Shown here one piece after another: positions 26,942 to 36,472 of a stretch of 56,341 bases of DNA. How positions within the stretch are numbered: the first letter of the stretch is position 1; every line of letters begins with the position of its first letter. The stretch is from Tenericutes bacterium ADurb.Bin087. GTDB lineage: Bacteria > Bacillota_I > Bacilli_A > RFN20 > CAG-826. The position numbers and the translations under genes are program-made. The stretch is taken from positions 1 through 56,341 of the forward strand of contig MWEF01000008.1 of assembly GCA_002070905.1 (NCBI GenBank), written 5' to 3'. Below the pieces are notes generated by a model that had not been told where the DNA came from, searched no databases, and saw only the letters and a list, made by a program, of their open reading frames with translations.

Positions 26942-28435
26942 ATGCGAACATTGTTTTTAGCTAATACGTGGGATTTCAACCCACTTTGGGTTGCAATCTT
27001 CCAAATCGGTGTTGTTGGTGCACTTATCTTAATTGCCAACACCATTCGTCGTAAAACCCCATTTTTACGCAATTTTCTAGTACCAACAGGCTTAATTGCT
27101 GGCTTTATTGGTCTTGGTCTTAAATATCTTTTTAAGGTTTTGAATATCGAAGTATGGGGTAATCCTGTTGTTGATGAAAGCTATATGCATTTTTTGACTT
27201 ACCATAGTCTAGCAATTGGTTTTATTGCTTTAGGTTTAGTTACAGCGGAAAAGAAAGTTGAAAAAGAAGGAAGGGCACTTAAATCAGGTGCCTTAATTGT
27301 TGGGACTTATCTTATCCAAGGCCTTGTCGGGCTTTTGTTAAGTGTTGTAGTCAGTCTTATTTTCGCTAATTATGCGATTGGTAAGGCGCCTTACGCTGGT
27401 GTGTTATTACCACTTGGCTTTGGTCAAGGGCCAGGACAAGCGGGGAATATGGGCGGCGTATACGAAACGTTAGGTACCGAAAATGCTTTATTAGGCGGTC
27501 GAGATTTTGGCCTAAGTGTTGCGGCAATGGGATTTATTGTTGCTAGTATTGTTGGCACAATAATTTTAAATATTGTTGCGCGCAAAGGTTTAGTGAAGCG
27601 CTATGGCAGTGAAGCCACTGAAACTTTTGGTGGTTTAGCGGAAAACGTTGTTGATCATCCTGAAGAAATACCCGTCGTTGAATCTGTCGACAAATTTACG
27701 ATTCAAACCGCATTTGTGGTCGCTATTTACTTAATTACTTTTGGTATCATGTCACTAATTAGTTTTCTAGTTATTGACTTAGCAAAATTTGAATCAGTGC
27801 GTGGTATTATTTGGGGATTTAACTTCCTTTTTGCTATCTTAACAACAATGGTAGTTAAGGCCGTTTTAAATTTACTGCGGAAGAAAAAAATAATGAAACG
27901 CAAATATATCAATAACTTTATGCAAAATCGGATTGCTGGTTTAGCTTTTGATGTGATGATTACCGCTGGTATTATGTCGATTAACTTTGGTAAATTAAAT
28001 GACCCAAGTTTTTGGGTTTTACTTGCGCTGATGACTGTTTTTGGCACAATTATTACTTATTTCTATATTAATGAAGTTGCTAAACGCTATTTCCACCGTA
28101 CGAGATGGTACACATTCTTTGCGTTCTTTGGCATGTTAACGGGGACAATGAGTGAGGGTGTTGCGTTGGTGCGCGAAATTGATCCATATTTTGAAACTGG
28201 TGCTGCTGAGGACCTAGTTAATGGCAGTGGGACTGCGGCAATATTTGGGGTGCCAATGCTCCTTATTACAACTATTGTGTATCGCGGCTGGGCTGGATTT
28301 TGGATTTCAGTAGCGCTGTGTGCGGTGTTATTTATTGGCATGACATTGTTATTGCATTTCTTTACCAAATCACGTGAAAAGAAAATAGCAGCGGAAGCTA
28401 GTGCCGCCACTGCTAAGACCGTTGATACGGAATAG
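26942..28435 (+). CDS. Sodium:glutamate symporter family protein (GltS-like)
   Basis: The 497-residue integral membrane protein has about 11 hydrophobic segments. Two re-entrant, Gly-rich stretches (LLPLGFGQGPGQAGNMGGVYE near 155-175 and FGMLTGTMSEGVALVREIDP near 395-415) match the duplicated hairpin regions of the ESS/GltS family. GltS takes up glutamate with Na+; the substrate here is not provable from sequence. I chose ATG 26942 because AAGGAGGAG lies 7-15 nt upstream; the ATG at 26921 sits upstream of that RBS. It follows the PlsC gene by 36 bp and is closed by a terminator. Confidence 0.72.
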   Translation: MRTLFLANTWDFNPLWVAIFQIGVVGALILIANTIRRKTPFLRNFLVPTGLIAGFIGLGLKYLFKVLNIEVWGNPVVDESYMHFLTYHSLAIGFIALGLVTAEKKVEKEGRALKSGALIVGTYLIQGLVGLLLSVVVSLIFANYAIGKAPYAGVLLPLGFGQGPGQAGNMGGVYETLGTENALLGGRDFGLSVAAMGFIVASIVGTIILNIVARKGLVKRYGSEATETFGGLAENVVDHPEEIPVVESVDKFTIQTAFVVAIYLITFGIMSLISFLVIDLAKFESVRGIIWGFNFLFAILTTMVVKAVLNLLRKKKIMKRKYINNFMQNRIAGLAFDVMITAGIMSINFGKLNDPSFWVLLALMTVFGTIITYFYINEVAKRYFHRTRWYTFFAFFGMLTGTMSEGVALVREIDPYFETGAAEDLVNGSGTAAIFGVPMLLITTIVYRGWAGFWISVALCAVLFIGMTLLLHFFTKSREKKIAAEASAATAKTVDTE

Positions 28436-28452
28436 ATTTTAACTTGCAATCA

Positions 28453-28484
28453 AAGTAAGCACTGCTAGTCGGTGCTTATTTTTT
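28453..28484 (+). terminator. Intrinsic terminator after the GltS-like gene
   Basis: The stem AAGTAAGCAC / GTGCTTATTT has a 9-nt loop and runs into a T-tail. Confidence 0.82.
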
Positions 28485-28533
28485 ACTAATTTACTAAAAT
28501 GATTTCATTTATAGTAAAATATCATCGTACGCA

Positions 28534-28553
28534 ATTTTGGATACAACCAAAAT
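28534..28553. repeat. Inverted repeat in the leader of the P-type ATPase gene
   Basis: ATTTTGG-ATACAA-CCAAAAT is a 7-bp inverted repeat ending 27 bp before the ATPase ATG. It may be an operator or a leader hairpin. Confidence 0.35.
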
Positions 28554-28580
28554 GTAAAATCTCAAGTTCTGGAGGATCAT

Positions 28581-31268
28581 ATGGAACAAAAAACAATTAA
28601 AAAAACACTCGAAGAACTAAAAACGTGTCGTGAAAGTGGGTTAACGAGTGAAGAAGCACTAAAGCGTCAAGCGCTCCACGGCAAGAATGAATTACCAAAA
28701 GCAAAGAAGAAAACAATCATTGGTGTCTTTTTCTCGCAAATGAATAATGCAATGATTTATATCTTACTTGTTGCCGCTGTTATTTCATTTGTGATGGCAC
28801 TTATTGAGGGGGATGGCTCTTTCTTTGAACCAATCCTAATTTTAGCCATCGTCTTACTTAACGCTGTCATTGGCGCAATTCAAGAATTAAAGGCGGATAA
28901 AGCACTTGAAGCGCTCGAAAAACTTAGTGCGCCGACGACAATTGTACGTCGTGACGGGGAGCTTAAAGAAATTAAAGCTAGTGAACTCGTTCCTGGTGAT
29001 ATTGTGATTATTGAAGATGGGCGAACAATTCCCGCGGATTTACGCTTAGTGAGTAGCGCAAACCTTAAGGTTAGCGAAGCTAGTCTTACGGGCGAAAGTG
29101 TTCCAGTTGAAAAAGACGCACATGTTGTTTATGACCGCGCGATGCCAATTGGGGATCGTAAAAACGTTGTCTATATGTCCACACCAGTCGTGTATGGGCG
29201 TGGTGAAGGGGTCGTGATTGGCACTGGTTTACAAACCGAAATCGGACAAATTGCCAAGATGCTCCAATCCACAAAACAAGAAGAAACACCACTGCAAAAG
29301 CGCCTTGCCGACTTATCAAAACTTTTAGGAATTATTACTTTTGTCCTTGTTGCGCTCTTATTCGTGATTGCCTTAATTAAAGATGCATCGTGGGATAATA
29401 TTAAAAATATGTTCCTGCTCTCGATATCTTTAGCCGTTGCGGCTGTTCCTGAAGGATTACCAGCGGTTGTAACAATTACTTTAGCGTTAGGTGTCCAACG
29501 GATGGTGAAAGTTAACACAATTACTAGAAGACTCCCAAGCGTTGAAACACTTGGTGCTGTTAGTGTTATTTGTAGTGATAAGACCGGAACACTAACGCAA
29601 AATGTGATGACTGTCGTTAGTGCTTACACTAATGAGAAACAATATGAAACAGATAAATTTACAGCGGAAACTGTTGGTGAACTTGCTGACGGGTTAAGTC
29701 TTTGTAGTGACGCTAGTGTTGATCATGGGATTTATGGTGATCCAACGGAAATTGCGCTTGTTAATTTTGCTAATGCAATTGACCACCATAAAGATGATTT
29801 AGAAGCAGCAACACCGCGTGTTGAAGAATTACCATTTGATAGTGTGCGCAAGATGATGTCAACATTACATCAAACTGGTAAAACATATACCCAATACACT
29901 AAAGGGGCAATGGATAACGTCTTAAAAGTTACGACCCATATTAGTGTTAATGGTAAGGTCCGTGAAATTAAAAAAAGTGATGTTGTGGCGATTAATGATG
30001 TCGCTAGCAAGATGGCTAAACGTGCGCTTCGTGTTTTAGCATTAGCGAAGAAAGAAGTGCCTTTTGCGGGAATAAGTGAAGAAAATCTTGTTTTTGTAGG
30101 ACTAGTTGGCATGGTTGATCCACCACGTCCAGAAGCAATTCCAGCAGTGGAAAATTTAAAGGGCGCGGGTATCACAACGATTATGATTACAGGTGATCAC
30201 GCTGATACTGCCTATGCGATTGCTCATGAACTTGGGATTACCGATGATTCAAGTAATGTTTTAACGGGTGCACAACTTGATGAATTAAATGAAGACGCCT
30301 TAAAAGATGCCTTGCTTACAAAACGTGTCTTTGCTCGCGTCTCGCCAGAAAATAAAGTACAAATCGTCAATGCCTTGCAGGCTAATGGGGAAATAGTAGC
30401 GATGACGGGTGATGGTGTTAATGATGCGCCAAGTTTAAAAACAGCGGACATTGGGATTGCGATGGGGATTACGGGCACTGACGTTGCTAAAGGTGCCGCA
30501 GATATGGTCTTAACTGATGATAACTTCGCGAGTATTGAAAAAGCAGTCCAAGAAGGACGTGGTATTTACGCAAACATTCGCAAGACAGTGTGGTTTTTAT
30601 TATCAAGTAACTTTGGTGAAGTAATTACGATGCTTGTTGCGGTGTTAGTTGGCTTCCCCTTCCCGCTTTCAGCACTCCATATCTTATGGGTTAACTTAAT
30701 TACTGATGGTGTCCCCGCTTTAGCGTTAGGCGCTGATTCTAAAGACCCAGATATTATGAAAGAAAAGCCTAGGGCAAAAAAAGAATCACTATTTGCCCAT
30801 GGTGGTTACTTTATTACCGTTTTCTTTGGTAGTGTGATTGCTTTAATTACTACCCTTGCCTTCCTCTTTATTCCCGTAGTTGGTGAAGGGGCACGTAGTG
30901 TGGCCCAAATTAATGAGGTGTTTGCCAATAATCCCGACTTAAAAGTGCGCGCGATGACGTATGCTTTTACGACACTAGGAGTTAGTCAATTATTTCATAT
31001 GTTTGGGATGTCAAATTTAAATAAAACATTCTTTAGAACATTTACGAAGAAAAAATGGTTCTTGTGGGTGGCGTTCTTTATTGGTTTTCTCTTACAAATT
31101 GCGGTCACTGAAATTCATGCTTTAACAGTTGCTTTTGGCACGATTGAATTGACGTTTAAAGAGTGGCTCTTTTTAGCACTACTTAGCACAACACCACTTG
31201 TCATTCATGAACTAAGAGTTTTAGTTCGGTTTATTGTCGCCAAAATTAAAAAACGGAAAAGTCGCTAA
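28581..31268 (+). CDS. Cation-transporting P-type ATPase (Ca2+-ATPase, PII type)
   Basis: The 895-residue ion pump contains LTGES near 170 (dephosphorylation), the phosphorylation site SDKTGTLTQN with Asp near 333, GDGVNDAPSLKTADIGIAMG near 610 and ten expected membrane helices. Helix 4 carries AAVPEGLPA and helix 6 has NLITDGVPALALG, the Glu and Asn/Asp ligands of SERCA-like Ca2+ pumps. It likely exports Ca2+ (or Mn2+) from the cytoplasm. The ATG follows GGAGG by 6 nt. It is monocistronic: a terminator lies upstream and the next gene is 60 bp away with its own RBS. Confidence 0.92.
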   Translation: MEQKTIKKTLEELKTCRESGLTSEEALKRQALHGKNELPKAKKKTIIGVFFSQMNNAMIYILLVAAVISFVMALIEGDGSFFEPILILAIVLLNAVIGAIQELKADKALEALEKLSAPTTIVRRDGELKEIKASELVPGDIVIIEDGRTIPADLRLVSSANLKVSEASLTGESVPVEKDAHVVYDRAMPIGDRKNVVYMSTPVVYGRGEGVVIGTGLQTEIGQIAKMLQSTKQEETPLQKRLADLSKLLGIITFVLVALLFVIALIKDASWDNIKNMFLLSISLAVAAVPEGLPAVVTITLALGVQRMVKVNTITRRLPSVETLGAVSVICSDKTGTLTQNVMTVVSAYTNEKQYETDKFTAETVGELADGLSLCSDASVDHGIYGDPTEIALVNFANAIDHHKDDLEAATPRVEELPFDSVRKMMSTLHQTGKTYTQYTKGAMDNVLKVTTHISVNGKVREIKKSDVVAINDVASKMAKRALRVLALAKKEVPFAGISEENLVFVGLVGMVDPPRPEAIPAVENLKGAGITTIMITGDHADTAYAIAHELGITDDSSNVLTGAQLDELNEDALKDALLTKRVFARVSPENKVQIVNALQANGEIVAMTGDGVNDAPSLKTADIGIAMGITGTDVAKGAADMVLTDDNFASIEKAVQEGRGIYANIRKTVWFLLSSNFGEVITMLVAVLVGFPFPLSALHILWVNLITDGVPALALGADSKDPDIMKEKPRAKKESLFAHGGYFITVFFGSVIALITTLAFLFIPVVGEGARSVAQINEVFANNPDLKVRAMTYAFTTLGVSQLFHMFGMSNLNKTFFRTFTKKKWFLWVAFFIGFLLQIAVTEIHALTVAFGTIELTFKEWLFLALLSTTPLVIHELRVLVRFIVAKIKKRKSR

Positions 31269-31328
31269 ATAACGATTGCTTTACTCTTTCAGTAAAGTTA
31301 TAATAAATTTCCTTGTGAGGTTAAGGAT

Positions 31329-33497
31329 ATGAAAAAACGAAATATTTTTGCTAAATTTACATTAGCATCGCTCTTACTTATCGCGCTTTTTACTTTCACT
31401 AGTGTGCGCGCTAGTAGTAATCCTGTGCGTACTGAAGCTTGGAGCGGAACACAGTATAGTACAGAAGGAACATATTACTCTACCGTCGGTAGTGAAGAAG
31501 GGACGGAGTTACTTAATAAATTAAATACGATTACTGGTAATCCGACCCCATTAGTGAGTTATGACTGGTCACGTTATGAGGCTGCCGACGAAGCTGAAAG
31601 CGAAAGTAATAAAGTACTTTTAATTTATTCACGGCAAAAAGTACTGAAAACGGCTCACGTTTCTGGTAGTACTGGGTGGAATAGAGAACATACTTATCCT
31701 GATTCTAAAATATCTGGTGCCGCTGAATCGGACAACCATCATATATTCGCTGATGATAATCGCACAAATAGCATCCGTGGTAATAAACCATTTGGTGTCG
31801 TCGCCCAAACAAGCACAAACAGGGTGAGTGATGGTTATGGTAATTTAACCGATTGTTATACGACTTCGTCCTATTTCTATCCAAATGAACCAGCACGTGG
31901 TGAAGTCGCACGTGCAACAATGTATGTTAATATGCGCTACGGCTATAGTGTGACAGGGAACTTCCAAAGTGTAGCCTTAATGCTCCAATGGCATTTAGAA
32001 AATCCTGTCTCAAACCGTGAAATATATCGCAACAATACAATTCATACTCTCCAAAAAAATCGTAATCCCTTTATTGATCATCCTGAATATGCATGCCGGA
32101 TATGGGGGAATACAAATAGCGATACACAAGCACTTTGTGGTGCCTCACAAGTTGATGTCACAAGTGTGTCAGTATCCCCTGCAAGCGGGAGCATTAACTT
32201 ATTAGACGCTGATAAGACATTACAATTAAGTGCGAATGTTTTACCCGCAAATGCCACAAATAAGAGCGTTAATTGGAGCAGTTCGAATACGAGTATTGCC
32301 ACTGTTGACGCTAACGGGTTAGTGACTGGTAAAGCAGTCGGAAACGTAACAATTACCGCAACTTCCGTATCAAACCCAACAGTGAAAGGGACAGCAAGTG
32401 TTGCTGTTAGTAATACCCCAATTGCTGTTACTGGGGTAACAATCAGCGATAAATCGTTTACGCTAGTAAAGGATGCAACAAAAACATTAACCGCAACAGT
32501 AAGTCCCGCGAATGCTTCAAATAAGAATGTCTCATGGTCTTCATCAAATACGGGTGTAGCAACTGTCTCCCCTGATGGTTTAGTTACTGCGATTAGCGCG
32601 GGTAGTGCCACGATTACTGTTACGACAGAAGATGGTGGCAAAACTGATACCGCTAGTGTGACAGTCACTAATGCCCCGCCACCAACCCAAAATACGACAA
32701 CAGAATATACTTTTACCGACCAAACGTGGAAAGCAACACCCGCCAATTGGCAAAGCATTGCAAATGGTAGTGGCTTTGAGACTGCGCGTGGGTTACAAGT
32801 GTATAAAAATGTCACAGCGGTAGGCAATAGTCCTTACTTTGAGAACATTGTTAAAATTACATTTGGGGTCGCAACATCTAGCAGTGGATATGGCGACTAT
32901 AGTGCCTACGTTGTCGCTAGCCAAAGTGCGGGAACAGGAAGTGGCACGCAAATAGGTGCAACAACGTCACTTTCAAGTCAACCAACAACTGCACCAATGG
33001 AATTTATTCCAACAGCACCAATTTCTGGTTACGTGCAAGCAATTGTTGCCACTGGTGCCACTAGTTCGCTCTATTTAAAATATGTGACTATTGAAGTCGC
33101 AACACCTGCTAATTATCAAGATGATGCTGATTTATGGGCGAGTGAGTTTTTAGAAAGTACAAGTGCGGGCTGCGTGGCTCAATCACAAACAACGCTTAGT
33201 GAAATTTGGCCGACCTTAAGCAGTGATTATAGTGCTTTAGCCGCGGAAGTTAAAGCGATTATTGAAGGTTCAACACCAAATGTTGCTGGTACTGAAGTAG
33301 AACAAGCTTTAGCGCGTTATGTGTTTATTGTGAATAAATATGGATTTGCTGCTTTTATTACAGGCATTTCCACTAGTGGGGTCCACCACTCAACGCTTAG
33401 CAAAGCTCCTATTGAATCAGTTTTAATTTTAGTAAGTATTGCAACACTTAGTGTAATTCCATTTATCCATAAACGTAAAAAACGGATTATTAATTAA
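31329..33497 (+). CDS. Secreted endonuclease I family protein with two BIG2 domains
   Basis: The 722-residue protein is a third, divergent secreted nuclease. The catalytic motif is WNREHTYPDS near residue 115, with the metal-site segment DNHHIFADDNRTNSIRGN after it. Two bacterial Ig-like (BIG2) repeats follow at about 278-360 and 362-445, both with NKSVNWSSSNT/NKNVSWSSSNT and a GLVT-turn. A beta-sandwich of unknown type (EYTFTDQTWKATPANWQS) covers about 455-595, and an alpha-helical segment precedes the C-terminal helix (SVLILVSIATLSVIPFI) and tail HKRKKRIIN. It shares fold and anchor style with the 16.8-20.6 kb pair, but the nuclease domain is only distantly similar. Confidence 0.88.
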   Translation: MKKRNIFAKFTLASLLLIALFTFTSVRASSNPVRTEAWSGTQYSTEGTYYSTVGSEEGTELLNKLNTITGNPTPLVSYDWSRYEAADEAESESNKVLLIYSRQKVLKTAHVSGSTGWNREHTYPDSKISGAAESDNHHIFADDNRTNSIRGNKPFGVVAQTSTNRVSDGYGNLTDCYTTSSYFYPNEPARGEVARATMYVNMRYGYSVTGNFQSVALMLQWHLENPVSNREIYRNNTIHTLQKNRNPFIDHPEYACRIWGNTNSDTQALCGASQVDVTSVSVSPASGSINLLDADKTLQLSANVLPANATNKSVNWSSSNTSIATVDANGLVTGKAVGNVTITATSVSNPTVKGTASVAVSNTPIAVTGVTISDKSFTLVKDATKTLTATVSPANASNKNVSWSSSNTGVATVSPDGLVTAISAGSATITVTTEDGGKTDTASVTVTNAPPPTQNTTTEYTFTDQTWKATPANWQSIANGSGFETARGLQVYKNVTAVGNSPYFENIVKITFGVATSSSGYGDYSAYVVASQSAGTGSGTQIGATTSLSSQPTTAPMEFIPTAPISGYVQAIVATGATSSLYLKYVTIEVATPANYQDDADLWASEFLESTSAGCVAQSQTTLSEIWPTLSSDYSALAAEVKAIIEGSTPNVAGTEVEQALARYVFIVNKYGFAAFITGISTSGVHHSTLSKAPIESVLILVSIATLSVIPFIHKRKKRIIN

Positions 33498-33518
33498 TGT
33501 TATAATTACTTAAAAGAA

Positions 33519-33550
33519 AAGCCGGGATGATTCGTCCCGGCCCTTTTATT
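33519..33550. terminator. Terminator between convergent genes
   Basis: GCCGGGA / TCCCGGC with a 7-nt loop has CCTTTT on the plus side and TTTTCTTTT on the minus side. Confidence 0.83.
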
Positions 33551-33567
33551 AATAAGTGTAAGTGTCT

Positions 33568-34665
33568 TTATTTCCAATAGTGGTCAAAGAATTTTGTCGC
33601 ATAGTTAGCGTGAAGTTCATAACGCGAACCAGGGGCAAAATATGTATAAAGAACGCCATTATATTCAGTTTCCATGACGATGTCAGGATCAACAACTTTC
33701 CCAACTTCACTTTCATATGTGCCTAAATACCGTGTCGCTCTGACTCCATTATAGTAGGAGTCTTTAATTTTATAGACGCCATCGACTTTATGAACTTGAT
33801 CATTTTGGAAGACGAGCATGTCATCAATCACGGCACTAATGTCTTTATTTGCTAAGTGAGTTGCTCCATTCCCGTCTGGCCGAATAATTTGTAGTGTTGG
33901 CACATAGCCTGTTGCATACCCTGAAGTAGCGTTATTTTTATCACTTAAGCCATAAGTGTCTTTAACTTCAAGCCAATTACCAGCGTCCCGAATTGGTTTA
34001 CTTTCAATAATGTAATAAGGCATCGCGGGAACTTTTTTAAGCCCTTTAATGTAATTAGGCATAAAGTTTTTATCAAGCGCCACACAGTCTGGACAAATAC
34101 TATAACTCCAATTAAGTAAAAAAGCGGTTGTGCCATTAAGTAGAGTATTAACTTCACTGAGACTAATATACGTCATCAGCGGTTCTTTAATGCGCGCGCT
34201 CATCCACGCATTAAATTTATCGCGCTCAATAAAAACTTCACTTTTTGAGGTGTAATCAATCCCATATTTATATTTGCCTTCTTCAAAAATACCAATTACT
34301 GGTGTATTTGTTAAGTCTTTGCGAATTGGAAGGCCCTTAAAGTCATTACCGAGCGCACTTGTTTCGATGACATAAATCGGAATTTTCGTCGTTGTGATAT
34401 AGTTTCTTAAGACGTGATCACGGAAAACACTCCAACATGAACAAGTGTAATCAGCGTAACTAACTAAAATAAAGTTTTCTTTATCTTCAATCTTTAATTC
34501 AAGTTGTTCTAGTGCTGTCATGTTTTCATCATCGACAATAGTTGTCACTGCTGTTAAGTTTGAATATTTGTACATGATTTGTACTTTTTCATTGTCGCGC
34601 GGTTTAGTGCAGCCTGTTAATAAAATAGTAGTGGACACCAAGAATAATAAAGCTCGATTTTTCAT
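33568..34665 (-). CDS. Lipoprotein with two thioredoxin-like segments
   Basis: The 365-residue extracellular lipoprotein has lipobox LTGC at the end of the signal peptide. The first half contains a strand-Cys motif, VSYADYTCSC (C75-x-C77). The second half has LLNWSYSICPDC (CxxC near 190-193). Both are followed by helix and strand order like thioredoxin folds, and each half later has a T/VP segment (NTPVIGIF, YVPTLQII) corresponding to the cis-Pro loop. It may shuttle thiol redox at the cell surface or be a peroxiredoxin-like sensor. No partner such as CcdA is nearby. RBS AGAGGT precedes the ATG. I know of no named family for the duplicated form. Confidence 0.68.
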   Translation of the reverse strand: MKNRALLFLVSTTILLTGCTKPRDNEKVQIMYKYSNLTAVTTIVDDENMTALEQLELKIEDKENFILVSYADYTCSCWSVFRDHVLRNYITTTKIPIYVIETSALGNDFKGLPIRKDLTNTPVIGIFEEGKYKYGIDYTSKSEVFIERDKFNAWMSARIKEPLMTYISLSEVNTLLNGTTAFLLNWSYSICPDCVALDKNFMPNYIKGLKKVPAMPYYIIESKPIRDAGNWLEVKDTYGLSDKNNATSGYATGYVPTLQIIRPDGNGATHLANKDISAVIDDMLVFQNDQVHKVDGVYKIKDSYYNGVRATRYLGTYESEVGKVVDPDIVMETEYNGVLYTYFAPGSRYELHANYATKFFDHYWK

Positions 34666-34750
34666 ATATTTGTACCTCTGTTTCGCTCTTTATGTGAGTC
34701 TATTTTATCAAGTTTTTTTGCTGTGTGCAACAAGCAGAAAAGCGCACTAG

Positions 34751-34814
34751 AAAAGAGGATAGAAAAGGCGCGAAAAAACGAAGCGAAAAAACAAGTGAAA
34801 AAACGTTAAAAAAA
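34751..34814 (+). promoter_or_regulatory. Phased A-tracts upstream of the pot operon
   Basis: Six A-runs of 4-7 nt (centres near 34752, 34764, 34775, 34788, 34800 and 34811) are spaced 10.5-13 bp apart. That is close to the helical repeat and should give intrinsic curvature just upstream of the -35 region. Confidence 0.5.
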
Positions 34815-34817
34815 TAT

Positions 34818-34847
34818 TTGGAAACTTTATCATATAATGCTTTAAAT
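34818..34847 (+). promoter_or_regulatory. Putative pot operon promoter
   Basis: TTGGAA (34818-34823) with TTTAAA (34841-34846), spacer 17, is one reading. An isolated consensus TATAAT at 34833-34838 with a poor -35 is the alternative. The leader then contains a G-run before the RBS. Confidence 0.4.
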
Positions 34848-34945
34848 TTTGATTTTTTGGGGGGTCAAAAAAAGTGTGTAATAATTTTGCTTGTATTTTA
34901 TTAAAATTTGCCTTATATTTTTATTGTGCTAAAAGGGGGGTACCT

Positions 34946-36472
34946 ATGGACAAATTAACAAAGCATAACGTGAAGAAAGAAGACGTTATCATTGAATTAA
35001 AAAATATTAGTAAAGAGTATGATGGAAAGACAGTCGTTGATGATTTTAACCTATATGTAAAACGTGGTGAATTTATTACGTTTTTAGGACCATCTGGCTG
35101 TGGAAAAACGACGACGTTACGGATGATTGCCGGTTTTGAATTACCGACAACAGGGACAATTACACTTAATGGTGAGGATATTACAAAACTTCCACCTTAT
35201 AAACGTCCCGTTAACACGGTCTTTCAACGCTATGCATTATTCCCGCATTTAGACGTGTATGACAATATCGCCTTTGGCTTAAAACTTAAAAAGGTGAAAG
35301 ACGTTAAAAATGGTAAGGAAGTAATGCGCAAACTAACATCACAAGAAATTGATGAAAAAGTTGTTAAAGCCTTAAAGATGGTTGATCTTGAACAATTTGA
35401 AGCGCGTGATATCGCAACACTCTCGGGTGGTCAACAACAACGGGTCGCGATTGCTAGAGCAATTGTCAATGAACCAGAAATTCTTTTACTCGATGAACCG
35501 CTTGGCGCCCTTGATTTAAAGATGCGCAAAGAAATGCAACTTGAATTAAAAGATTTACATAAACGGTTAGGCATTACCTTTATCTATGTAACGCATGACC
35601 AAGAAGAAGCATTAACGATGAGCGACACTATTGTCGTGATGAATGATGGGCTTATTCAACAAATTGGGACACCAATTGGGATTTATAATGAACCAAAGAA
35701 CCCCTTTGTCGCTGACTTTATTGGTGAATCAAATATTTATAACGCAACAATGGCGGGGAAACTTAAAGTTAAATTTTTAGGAGCGACTTTTGATTGTGTT
35801 GATGATTTACCGACGAATGAAAAAGTTGATGTCGTGCTGCGCCCAGAAGACATTAATATTGTCGAACCTGGCAAAGGTAATGTGGATGGCACAATTATGA
35901 GCCGCGTCTTTAAAGGTGTGCATTATGAATATGTAGTGTATGTTGGCCGCAAGAGTGAAGTCATTATTCAAAGTACCGTTGAACATCCGGAAAATGAAAA
36001 AGTTGGGCTTAAAGTTGAACCTGATGCGATTCATATTATGAAAAAACAAGTGACGGCGAATGTGTACGCTGATGCGTGGATTGATAATAAAAACCGCTTA
36101 ATGATTGGCGATAGTGCTTTTGCAGTTGATATTACACAACTCTTAAAAGGCAGCACTGTTGATGAAGAAGGTTATTTAATTGGTCCTGACGCTAAAAAGT
36201 ATGATTTAAATGATGTTGACGTTGTTGCCACGATTGATTTTAAAGATATTGAACTTGATGACGTCATTGAAGAAGATGCACCGACGGGGCATGTGATTAG
36301 CATTATCTGGTTAGGTGACCACTATCAAGTGATTGTGCGTACAAATGATGAAGAAGATTTTATCGTTGATTCGGAATATTTATGGAACGAAGGCGACTTA
36401 GTCAGTATTATTATTAAACCTGAAAATATTAGTCTCAAACTCAAAGGAGAATTAGTGCCCTATGAAAATTAG
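34946..36472 (+). CDS. potA: Spermidine/putrescine ABC transporter ATPase PotA, extended form
   Basis: The 508-residue ATPase has GPSGCGKTT at 48-56, [34 protein letters not shown] and [12 protein letters not shown]. This family is usually 350-390 residues. Here a short charged insertion follows the Q-loop ([15 protein letters not shown]). About 130 extra C-terminal residues carry what looks like a duplicated TOBE/OB domain: LRPEDINIV occurs near residue 300 and [10 protein letters not shown] at the end. ATG 34946 is chosen because AGGGGGG lies 5 nt upstream; an upstream GTG at 34874 gives an unlike N-terminus. It overlaps potB by 11 bp. Confidence 0.92.
   Translation: MDKLTKHNVKKEDVIIELKNISKEYDGKTVVDDFNLYVKRGEFITFLGPSGCGKTTTLRMIAGFELPTTGTITLNGEDITKLPPYKRPVNTVFQRYALFPHLDVYDNIAFGLKLKKVKDVKNGKEVMRKLTSQEIDEKVVKALKMVDLEQFEARDIATLSGGQQQRVAIARAIVNEPEILLLDEPLGALDLKMRKEMQLELKDLHKRLGITFIYVTHDQEEALTMSDTIVVMNDGLIQQIGTPIGIYNEPKNPFVADFIGESNIYNATMAGKLKVKFLGATFDCVDDLPTNEKVDVVLRPEDINIVEPGKGNVDGTIMSRVFKGVHYEYVVYVGRKSEVIIQSTVEHPENEKVGLKVEPDAIHIMKKQVTANVYADAWIDNKNRLMIGDSAFAVDITQLLKGSTVDEEGYLIGPDAKKYDLNDVDVVATIDFKDIELDDVIEEDAPTGHVISIIWLGDHYQVIVRTNDEEDFIVDSEYLWNEGDLVSIIIKPENISLKLKGELVPYEN

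Noticed and set aside
32078-32827. Long antisense frame (249 codons) opposite the third endonuclease gene
   Set aside because: It has no ribosome binding site, mirrors the BIG2 repeats in composition, and lies wholly inside a well-supported gene.
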